From: SIG603 sp964370775
GTDB lineage: Bacteria; Bacillota; Clostridia; Oscillospirales; Acutalibacteraceae
Direction: 5' to 3'
Assembly (NCBI GenBank): GCA_964370775.1
Contig: CAYJKT010000012.1
Coordinates: 10,472 to 74,471 of the forward strand
Length of the DNA: 64,000 bases
Part shown: positions 43,538 through 51,218 of the stretch, piece after piece
Layout of the letters: each line of letters starts with the position of its first letter
Position numbering within the stretch: the stretch's first letter is position 1
Notes under the pieces: generated by a model
Told to the model about the DNA's origin: nothing
Database searches by the model: none
The model's input: only the letters and a program-made list of their open reading frames with translations
Translations under genes and position numbers: made by a program

Positions 43538-45703
43538 GTGGATTATATTGCTCATAAATCAGATGATAAAATACAAACCATAAAAGAACACAGCGAAAAC
43601 ACAGCGTATCTTAGTGAAAGTTTTAGTATAGAAGAGCTAAAAGAGCTAATTTTTAACATCTCACTTTTACATGATATAGGTAAATATCAACCAACTTTTC
43701 AAAGACGAATAAACGGTGAAAATGTGAAAATTCCTCACGCTGCTTGTGGTGCTAAAGAGGCTTCTAAAATTTATAAAGATAGAGTAATTTCTAAAATTAT
43801 AGAGTACTGTATTGCTGGTCATCATAGTGGTTTGCATGACAGTGGACAAGAAATAGACAGCGAACAACAAAGCACATTATGTGGAAATTTAAAAAGAGAA
43901 ACTGAAGATTATTTTAGATATAAAACAGACATAAACCTAACTGAGATTAGTACGAAAAGATTGTTTGATTTTATCAAAAAAGATTGCAAAACTAAAAAAC
44001 AAACAACAGAAAAGTTAGATTTTATAATTAGATATTGCTTCTCTTGTTTAACTGATGCAGACTGGCTAGATACAGAGGAGTTTTGCTCAGGCGAGAAACG
44101 AATAGTTTTAAGTTCTGACTTTAACACGACACTAAGTACATTGAATAAAGTGTTCGATAACTTTATCGCTGTAACCAATGTTCAAAAAGCGAGATCTAAA
44201 CTTCAAGATCAAGCATATAAAAATGCAAAAACTAATGCAAATATTTTTCTTTTAAATATGCCTACAGGCAGTGGAAAAACTCTTTGTAGTTTAAAATTAG
44301 CACTCGAAAAAGCTATTGAACTAAAAAAGAAGAGAATAATTTACGTAATTGCATATAACAGCATAATTGACCAAACATGTGATATTTTTGAAAAAAACTT
44401 CAAATCTCTCAACGTATTAAGGCATCAATCGAGCTTTTCTTATGAAGATAGTGAGGATTATTTAGAAGATTATAGAAAATGGGCGTTAAACTCTACAGAA
44501 AATTGGAATGTTGATTTTATAGTAACCACGGCTGTTCAATTTTTCGAATCTATTTACAGTAATAAAAAAGGTAAGCTTAGAAAACTACATAACATGGCAG
44601 ACAGTATAATAATTTTTGATGAAGCACATTTGATGCCAATAGATTTTTTAGAGCCATGCTTAATATCGGTTGCCAATATAACGAGATATTTAAACTCTGA
44701 GGCTATATTCTTAACTGCAACAATGCCAGATTTTAAGGAGATTTTGATAGACAAATTTAATGTAAATATAGAGATAAAAGATTTAATAAGTGATAAATCT
44801 TTATTTTATGAATTTAATAAATGTAAGTACTCATACAAAATCTTCGATAATGAAGAAAGCTTAATTTTGGACTGCAGTTCGCCATCTAAACTTATAATTG
44901 TTAACAATAAAAAAGAAGCACAGGCTCTATTTAATAAAGTAAGTGGAGAAAAGTATCATTTATCTACCTACATGACAGGTATAGATAGGTCTAAAATTAT
45001 CACCACCATAAAAACTAGATTAAACAGACTCGAAAAAGAATTTCCAAGCAGTGTAGATATACCTGAAGAAAGAAAGATAACTGTAGTTTCAACTTCTTTA
45101 ATAGAAGCTGGAGTAGATTTAGATTTTCATAATGTTTACAGAGAGTTATCAGGTCTTAGCAGTATTTTGCAGTCTGGTGGCAGATGTAACCGCGAGGGTA
45201 AAAGAGATTTAGGAGAGGTTGTTGTATTTGAGTTATCTACACAAAAGCTACGTAGCGAGCAAGCCATAACCAAAAATTTATTTGATACTTATAAAAATAT
45301 TAGCTCGCCAGAATGTATAAAAGAATATTATAGTCGCTTATTTTTGGATAAATCTGAACAAATAAGCAAAAACTCTATTTACCGTGAGGGACAAAACCCA
45401 TTACAAATTAATTTTAAAAGCTATGCTGAGAATTTTAAACTTATTGATGATGGACAAATATCTGTTGTTATACCAGAAGATGAATTCTGTAAAGATATTA
45501 TGAAGTTAGCAGAAATAACAAAAAAGGTAAATTCTAGAAAAATACAAAAATATACAGTAAACATAAATAAACATGAGTTTGATAACTTACTTAAACAAGG
45601 TGTACTAAACGATTTTGAAACAGGAGTGTTTTTTCTTACAAATATCGATTACTATAATAGTAAAATTGGAATTAAGTTTGAAGGACAAGATTTTTTTATT
45701 TGA
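43538..45703 (+). CDS. cas3: Type I-C Cas3 nuclease-helicase
   Basis: 721 residues from GTG 43538 (GAGGTG upstream). The N-terminal HD nuclease domain has NISLLHDIGK, KIPHAACGA and AGHHSGLHD. The SF2 helicase part has Walker A NMPTGSGKTLCS, DEAH box IIFDEAHLMP, motif III LTATMP and motif VI LQSGGRCNREG. It degrades target DNA after Cascade binding. First gene of a seven-gene collinear type I-C operon. Confidence 0.95.
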   Translation: MDYIAHKSDDKIQTIKEHSENTAYLSESFSIEELKELIFNISLLHDIGKYQPTFQRRINGENVKIPHAACGAKEASKIYKDRVISKIIEYCIAGHHSGLHDSGQEIDSEQQSTLCGNLKRETEDYFRYKTDINLTEISTKRLFDFIKKDCKTKKQTTEKLDFIIRYCFSCLTDADWLDTEEFCSGEKRIVLSSDFNTTLSTLNKVFDNFIAVTNVQKARSKLQDQAYKNAKTNANIFLLNMPTGSGKTLCSLKLALEKAIELKKKRIIYVIAYNSIIDQTCDIFEKNFKSLNVLRHQSSFSYEDSEDYLEDYRKWALNSTENWNVDFIVTTAVQFFESIYSNKKGKLRKLHNMADSIIIFDEAHLMPIDFLEPCLISVANITRYLNSEAIFLTATMPDFKEILIDKFNVNIEIKDLISDKSLFYEFNKCKYSYKIFDNEESLILDCSSPSKLIIVNNKKEAQALFNKVSGEKYHLSTYMTGIDRSKIITTIKTRLNRLEKEFPSSVDIPEERKITVVSTSLIEAGVDLDFHNVYRELSGLSSILQSGGRCNREGKRDLGEVVVFELSTQKLRSEQAITKNLFDTYKNISSPECIKEYYSRLFLDKSEQISKNSIYREGQNPLQINFKSYAENFKLIDDGQISVVIPEDEFCKDIMKLAEITKKVNSRKIQKYTVNINKHEFDNLLKQGVLNDFETGVFFLTNIDYYNSKIGIKFEGQDFFI

Positions 45704-45716
45704 AAGGAGAGTCTAA

Positions 45717-46439
45717 ATGGGATTTAGAGTATTAATTGAAGGAGACTATGCTTGCTTTACGCGTCCTGAATTAAAGGTTGAGCGTGTAAGCTATGATGTC
45801 CCAACGCCAGGTGCTATAGAGGGTATTCTAAAAAGTGTATATTGGAAGCCGGCTATACGTTATGTGGTTGATAAAATTATTGTGTATAATCCAATAAATT
45901 TTATTAACATAAGAAGAAATGAAGTTAACGACAAAGTATCTTACAACAATGTTCGCTCCAAAATGAAAGGAGTAGACAAGGATATAAGTATTTATACAAA
46001 ATCCTCAATTAGCCAAAGGGCTACTATGCTACTTAAAAATGTAAAATATGGTGTGGAATTTCATTTTGAGTTAACTGGAGTAAAAAACGAAAAAGAAGAT
46101 GAGAGCGAAGCCAAGCACTACAACATAATTAAAAGAAGATTAGAGAATGGACAGTGTTTTCGAACTCCTTGCCTTGGCTGTAGTGAATTTCCTGTTAAAA
46201 AAATTGAGCTTATTGATGAGTTCGATTTGAGTGATATTCATGAAAACATAATTAGTTTAGGAGATGTAGACTTGGGCTTTATGAGCTATAAAGTTAAGTT
46301 TGAAGACGGTGGAATTCCAATAAACAAAGACTATGATAACCCTAAATTCTCAGATAAAGCTAGCACAATTTTTTACAGACCAAGAATGATTGAGGGTATT
46401 ATAGATGTAAGCAAGTATAAAAATGACTTAAGGGGGTAG
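45717..46439 (+). CDS. cas5: Type I-C Cas5 (Cas5d, pre-crRNA endonuclease)
   Basis: 240 residues. The N-terminal GDYACFTRPELKVERVSYDV and TPGAIEGILKSVYWKP are the Cas5d signature. In type I-C this protein replaces Cas6 and cuts the repeat hairpin, which agrees with the absence of cas6 here. AAAGGAG lies before the ATG. Confidence 0.95.
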   Translation: MGFRVLIEGDYACFTRPELKVERVSYDVPTPGAIEGILKSVYWKPAIRYVVDKIIVYNPINFINIRRNEVNDKVSYNNVRSKMKGVDKDISIYTKSSISQRATMLLKNVKYGVEFHFELTGVKNEKEDESEAKHYNIIKRRLENGQCFRTPCLGCSEFPVKKIELIDEFDLSDIHENIISLGDVDLGFMSYKVKFEDGGIPINKDYDNPKFSDKASTIFYRPRMIEGIIDVSKYKNDLRG

Positions 46440-46442
46440 AGT

Positions 46443-48245
46443 ATGCTTATTAATGCACTTAGTGAGTATTATGATATTTTATCACGCACACCCAAAATTG
46501 TAAGCGATGAGTTTTCTAAAATTGGTATACACTACCTAATTTCACTCTCTGAAAAAGGTGATATATGTGATATTATTGATTACAGAAAAAAAGAACAAAG
46601 AGGTAAAAAAACTGTTTTTGAACCAAGAGACGAGGTTGTTCCAAAAAGAGTAGAAATTCCAGGGATTTGTTCTAACTTAATTGAACACCGACCTCTGTAT
46701 ATTTTTGGGCTAAATTATGATAAAGAAAACGACATTTACACACCAGAAGACAGAACAAAAAAAGCTGAGAAATCTCATAACGATTTTAAAGAAAAAAACT
46801 TGAAGTTTATAGAGGACATAGACAGCGACGTTGTGAACGCTTATAGAAACTTTATAATAAACTTTGACCCAGAGGCTGAATGTGAAAATGAGCATTTACA
46901 ATTAATAAAGAAAGATTATAACACCATCAAACTAGGCTTTTGCTTTAATGGCGACTTAAGTAAACTGCTTCACACCGATGAAAGAGTTGTAGCTAAGTGG
47001 CAAAAAGAATACAAAGAAAACTTATCAGAAAACGATGTTGTAACTGGGGTTTGCTCTGTTAGTGGAGAGACTGGCGCAATAGCAAGAGTACACGATACAG
47101 TGCGTGGCTTGTATGCATCCGGAAGCAAATTGGTAGCCATGAAAGAATCCGCAATGTCATCTTATGGAAATGAGCAAGCATATAATGCGTCTGTATCTGA
47201 AGAAACAATGCGAAAATATACGAAAGCTCTAAATTATTTATTAGCTGAACGTAGACATAGAATATTAGTAGACGACATAACCATATTACATTTTGCAAAA
47301 AGCACATCAGACATTTATGATGATATATATGGTGGGATTTTCAATGATTCTTTTGAAGAAAAAATTGACGAAGAAGGTATGACTAGCACAATAACAGACA
47401 TATTCTCTAAAGTAAAAAATGCTGTAATTGAAAATGGTAGACTTGAGAATTTAGAGAATTTAGATACTGATATTGATTTTTACATTTTAGGTTTAAAGCC
47501 TAACTCCTCAAGAATTGCAGTAAAATTTGTGTATAAGCAAAAATTTGGAACTCTTCTACATAATATAGTAAGGCATCAAGTAGATTTAGCACTTAGTAAA
47601 GACTTTAAACCTATACCTTTTTGGAGAATAAAATCAGAGCTTATATCCCCTGTAAGCAAGAATGACAACATAAATCCTACACTTGCAGATAAGATGATTC
47701 ACTCTATTTTATATGACTACGATTATCCACAAATGCTACTTTCATCGGTTATTAGACGTATTAAAACAGACAGTGACACGGACACAAATAAATTTATTAA
47801 AATTAACCCAACGAGAATGGCTATAATTAAAGCCTGTATCAATAGAAAACTTAGACTAAGTGGAAAAAAGGAGGAAATTACAATGGCACTTAATTTAGAA
47901 AACCATAACCCAGCATATCTTTGTGGAAGGCTTTTTGCCGTTTTAGAAGATTTACAAAACGATGCCTCTGGTGGAGGGCTTAACAAAACAATTAAAGACT
48001 CGTATTTTTCATCTGCTTGCACTAAACCAGCACTAATTTTTCCAAAGTTGTTAAAACTAGCTACGCATCATATCTCTAAAGCTACTTATGGTAGCCACAG
48101 AGAGTATGATATAGGCGAGATAACAAGCAAATTAAGTGGAGAATTCCCAGAAATACTTAACCTTACCGAGCAAGGCAAATTTATTTTAGGCTACTACCAA
48201 CAAAAATATCAACGAATTAATAAAGATAATAAGGAGGAAAAATAA
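46443..48245 (+). CDS. cas8c: Type I-C large subunit Cas8c (Csd1)
   Basis: 600 residues, the usual Csd1 size. MLINALSEYYDIL and the internal VCSVSGETGAIARVHDTVRG region, followed by LVAMKESAMSSYGNEQAYNA (cited separately), are Csd1 motifs for PAM recognition and DNA binding in Cascade/I-C. A second ribosome site and in-frame ATG near codon 481 give a separate small subunit. It starts 3 nt behind cas5. Confidence 0.94.
   Translation: MLINALSEYYDILSRTPKIVSDEFSKIGIHYLISLSEKGDICDIIDYRKKEQRGKKTVFEPRDEVVPKRVEIPGICSNLIEHRPLYIFGLNYDKENDIYTPEDRTKKAEKSHNDFKEKNLKFIEDIDSDVVNAYRNFIINFDPEAECENEHLQLIKKDYNTIKLGFCFNGDLSKLLHTDERVVAKWQKEYKENLSENDVVTGVCSVSGETGAIARVHDTVRGLYASGSKLVAMKESAMSSYGNEQAYNASVSEETMRKYTKALNYLLAERRHRILVDDITILHFAKSTSDIYDDIYGGIFNDSFEEKIDEEGMTSTITDIFSKVKNAVIENGRLENLENLDTDIDFYILGLKPNSSRIAVKFVYKQKFGTLLHNIVRHQVDLALSKDFKPIPFWRIKSELISPVSKNDNINPTLADKMIHSILYDYDYPQMLLSSVIRRIKTDSDTDTNKFIKINPTRMAIIKACINRKLRLSGKKEEITMALNLENHNPAYLCGRLFAVLEDLQNDASGGGLNKTIKDSYFSSACTKPALIFPKLLKLATHHISKATYGSHREYDIGEITSKLSGEFPEILNLTEQGKFILGYYQQKYQRINKDNKEEK
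47883..48245 (+). CDS. cas11: Internal start in cas8c: small subunit Cas11c
   Basis: In-frame ATG at codon 481 of cas8c, preceded by AAGGAGG with an 8-nt spacer, the strongest ribosome site in the operon. The product would be 120 residues, mostly helical (ALNLENHNPAYLCGRLFAV, ISKATYGSHREYDIGEITS, EQGKFILGYYQQK). Independent translation of Cas11 from within cas8c is known for type I-C systems. Confidence 0.85.
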   Translation: MALNLENHNPAYLCGRLFAVLEDLQNDASGGGLNKTIKDSYFSSACTKPALIFPKLLKLATHHISKATYGSHREYDIGEITSKLSGEFPEILNLTEQGKFILGYYQQKYQRINKDNKEEK

Positions 48246-48246
48246 T

Positions 48247-49101
48247 ATGGCTATTAATAATGCTTATCAGTTCGTAATGCTTTTTGATGTTGAAAACGGA
48301 AACCCAAACGGTGACCCAGATGCTGGAAACACACCAAGAATTGACCCTGAAACAGGACACGGATTTATTACAGATGTATGCCTAAAAAGAAAAATTAGAA
48401 ATTATGTAGACATTGTAAAAGAAGGGCAAGAGGGCTACAATATTTTAATAAAAACAGATAAACATCTTAATGCAAAATTTACAGTTGCTTACGAGGCAGA
48501 GGGGCTAAAAACAGGGCAAAAAGGTAAAAATACAGACGATGTAAAAAAAGCACAAGAGTATATATGCAAAAATTATTTTGATGTTAGAACTTTTGGCGCT
48601 GTTATGTCTACAGGTAATGACCCATGTGGTATAGTAAGAGGTCCTGTTCAAATTAACTTTGCTAAAAGCTTGTCTCCTATTTATATTTCGGATATATCAA
48701 TTACAAGGCAAGCTGTTACAAATGAAAAAGACGGTAGCAAAGGTACTACAGAAATGGGTAGAAAAAGCGTTGTTCCTTATGCTCTTTACAGAGCAGAAGG
48801 CTACATATCAGCATCTCTTGCTCAAAAAGTAACTGGTCTTAACGAGGATGATTTAGAGCTTTTGTGGCAATCTATAATTAATATGTTTGAAGAAGATAGA
48901 AGTGCAGCTAGAGGAAAAATGTGTATGCGAAAACTATATGTGTTTAAGCATGAGAACATTTTAGGCAATTGTCCGTCTCATATTCTATTTGACAAAATAT
49001 CAGTAAAGCAAGTAGGAGATATCCCAAGATCCTTTACTGATTATGAGATAAACATAGATGAAGAAATGCCTAAAGGAGTGGAGTTAATATCGAAAATCTA
49101 G
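48247..49101 (+). CDS. cas7: Type I-C backbone protein Cas7 (Csd2)
   Basis: 284 residues. FDVENGNPNGDPDAGNTPRI at the N-terminus is the Csd2 signature and RTFGAVMSTG follows at about 118. It forms the helical backbone that holds crRNA. AAGGAGG before the ATG. The cas4 frame begins before its stop codon. Confidence 0.95.
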   Translation: MAINNAYQFVMLFDVENGNPNGDPDAGNTPRIDPETGHGFITDVCLKRKIRNYVDIVKEGQEGYNILIKTDKHLNAKFTVAYEAEGLKTGQKGKNTDDVKKAQEYICKNYFDVRTFGAVMSTGNDPCGIVRGPVQINFAKSLSPIYISDISITRQAVTNEKDGSKGTTEMGRKSVVPYALYRAEGYISASLAQKVTGLNEDDLELLWQSIINMFEEDRSAARGKMCMRKLYVFKHENILGNCPSHILFDKISVKQVGDIPRSFTDYEINIDEEMPKGVELISKI

Positions 49102-49730
49102 AGATAAACATTAGAGATATTCAGCACTATTTATACTGCCCACACAGATGGGGTCTCATCAAAATTGGCGATGTTTGGGCTGAGAATATCTTTGTGATTA
49201 AAGCCAATTTACTTCATCAAAACGTACACTCTAATAGTGTTAAATACAAAAAAGATGTTAAAATCCTAAATTCGATCTCAGTCTATAACGATAACTTAGA
49301 TATTTATGGAGTAGTTGACTGCATAGAGGTATACAAGAATGGCGAAAATGAAAATTTTATTATAGTAGAACATAAACCCACAAAACCTAAAAATTGTGAG
49401 TTTAACTTCGACGATGCTATACAAGTTTTCTTACAAAAATTATGTGTAGACTATATTTTCAACACAAATTCAACAGGAGAGTTATATTATAGCGACACAA
49501 GAAAGCGAGTTAAACTACCTTTTGAAAAAGAGTATGATCGTTATTTAGGTGAATCATTAAGAGTCATTAATGAAATTAAGGTAAATATGCAAAATAACAC
49601 TATTCCTAAAATTAATAAAGGACAAAAATGCTCTGGTTGCTCATTTACAGATTTATGTATGCCTAAAGTAAAGTTAAATGCTAAAGTAAAAAATTCCATT
49701 TACGCTATTACAAAAGAGGTGAGCGAATGA
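49089..49730 (+). CDS. cas4: Cas4 exonuclease for spacer acquisition, non-canonical start
   Basis: About 213 residues if translation begins at ATC 49089, 10 nt after AAAGGAG. RDIQHYLYCPHRWGLIKIG near the N-terminus holds the first Fe-S cysteine, IVEHKP the nuclease motif, and CSGCSFTDLCMP the other three cysteines. No ATG, GTG or TTG exists between the in-frame stop at 49071 and GTG 49194, and starting at 49194 would remove the first cysteine. A rare start codon, a -1 slip on AAAA at 49093-49096 from cas7, or a sequence error are the options. Confidence 0.82.
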   Translation: MENLEINIRDIQHYLYCPHRWGLIKIGDVWAENIFVIKANLLHQNVHSNSVKYKKDVKILNSISVYNDNLDIYGVVDCIEVYKNGENENFIIVEHKPTKPKNCEFNFDDAIQVFLQKLCVDYIFNTNSTGELYYSDTRKRVKLPFEKEYDRYLGESLRVINEIKVNMQNNTIPKINKGQKCSGCSFTDLCMPKVKLNAKVKNSIYAITKEVSE

Positions 49731-50746
49731 GAAAACTATTAAACACACTTTACATTACGAACGAAGAAGCTTACTTAGCCTTAGATGGTGAAAATGTGGT
49801 TTGTAAAGTAGGAGGTAATGAGGTTTTTAGAATACCTATACTTAATATCGAAAACATTGTATGCTTTAACTACATCGGTTGCTCTCCTGCTTTAATGGGT
49901 AAGTGTGCAAAGAATTTAATACCGATAAACTTTATGACTCCAAACGGAAAATTTTTGGCAAAAGTTAGTGCAGGCACAAGAGGTAATGTAAACTTAAGAG
50001 TTATGCAAATAGATAAATTTAGAGAAAACGGAATAGAGCTTGCTCAAAACACTATGAGTGCTAAATTTGCTAATCACATAAGTCTAATTAAACGAACACT
50101 ACATGACACACCAAGTTTAAGAGAAGATGCACAAATTTCAACTGCCTTAGAGCAACTTAAATCTAGTATTGACAGTGTATATAACGCACAAAGCATAGAC
50201 CAAATTATTGGAATTGAAGGCAATGCAGCCCATACCTATTTTAGTATTTTCAACAAGCTGATAAAAAACAGTAATTTTTATTTTGAAACAAGGACAAAGC
50301 GCCCTCCTTTAGACGAGGTGAATGCTATGTTATCATTTGTTTACTCTATTTATACATCTGAATTTGCATCAGCACTAGAAACAGTAGGGCTTGATAGTTA
50401 CATAGGCTACTGTCACACTTTAAGAAGTGGACGAGCATCGCTTGCATGTGATTTAGTTGAAGAATCTAGAAGTTTAGCAGAAAGATTTGTATTAAGTCTT
50501 ATTAACTTGAAAATAGTTAATCTAAATGACTTTGAGAAACAGATTACAGGTGCAGTATTTTTAAGTGATGATGGAAGAAAAAAAGTTCTTACAAAATGGC
50601 AAGAAAAAAAGAGAGAAGACTATTTGCATCCGTGTCTAAATCAAAAAATTCCATTTGGATTAATACCGTATGTACAGAGTAATTTACTTGCTAAATACAT
50701 AAGAGGAGATACTGACGAATATCCTGTATTTTTAAGTAAGTTGTAG
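49727..50746 (+). CDS. cas1: Cas1 integrase
   Basis: 339 residues. The metal ligands lie in IIGIEGNAAHTYF (Glu), YIGYCHTLRSGRASL (His) and CDLVEESR (Asp). Forms the spacer-integrating complex with Cas2. The start overlaps the cas4 stop (ATGA). Confidence 0.96.
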   Translation: MRKLLNTLYITNEEAYLALDGENVVCKVGGNEVFRIPILNIENIVCFNYIGCSPALMGKCAKNLIPINFMTPNGKFLAKVSAGTRGNVNLRVMQIDKFRENGIELAQNTMSAKFANHISLIKRTLHDTPSLREDAQISTALEQLKSSIDSVYNAQSIDQIIGIEGNAAHTYFSIFNKLIKNSNFYFETRTKRPPLDEVNAMLSFVYSIYTSEFASALETVGLDSYIGYCHTLRSGRASLACDLVEESRSLAERFVLSLINLKIVNLNDFEKQITGAVFLSDDGRKKVLTKWQEKKREDYLHPCLNQKIPFGLIPYVQSNLLAKYIRGDTDEYPVFLSKL

Positions 50747-50771
50747 TACCTAAGAAAGGCGAAAACTTAAT

Positions 50772-51062
50772 ATGATGGTTTTGGTAAGTTATGATATTAG
50801 TTTATCAGATGAAAAAGGAAAAAGCAGGCTACGAAAAGTCTCTAAAGTATGTGTAAATCACGGACAAAGGGTTCAAAATTCTGTTTTTGAGGTTAATTTA
50901 GATTATGGGAATTTTTTAAAAATGAAAGATAAGCTGTTAAAATTAATTGATGAAGAGCGAGATAGTCTAAGATTTTACTATTTAGGTAATAACTGGCAAG
51001 GTAAAATAGAACACATAGGTGCAAAAGAAACTTATAACCCCGAGGGAGTGTTAATCATTTAG
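50772..51062 (+). CDS. cas2: Cas2
   Basis: 96 residues. VLVSYDISL with the conserved Asp and RVQNSVFEVNLD are Cas2 motifs. The array leader starts immediately after its stop. Confidence 0.95.
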   Translation: MMVLVSYDISLSDEKGKSRLRKVSKVCVNHGQRVQNSVFEVNLDYGNFLKMKDKLLKLIDEERDSLRFYYLGNNWQGKIEHIGAKETYNPEGVLII

Positions 51063-51218
51063 GCGAATATATAATAGTTCTTAAAAAGCTAATAGGTTCG
51101 CCCATAAAAATCCAGCTTAATTAGCATTATATGTATGTTTTATTAAAAAGCAAATAAAAATAAATTGTCCACCCCTGATATATAGTGGTGTACCGTGTGA
51201 GTTATACTATACTTTGCG
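51063..51218 (+). promoter_or_regulatory. CRISPR leader
   Basis: 156-nt AT-rich stretch between cas2 and the first repeat. The repeat-proximal part includes a TTATACTATACT-like promoter region (about 51201-51214). New spacers should enter at this side. Confidence 0.65.

Noticed and set aside
43667..43870. Minus-strand frame inside cas3
   Set aside because: Antisense shadow; the cas3 HD motifs on the plus strand explain the sequence.
49194..49730. cas4 starting at GTG 49194
   Set aside because: It would lack the first Fe-S cysteine and about 35 conserved N-terminal residues that are clearly encoded upstream in the same frame.
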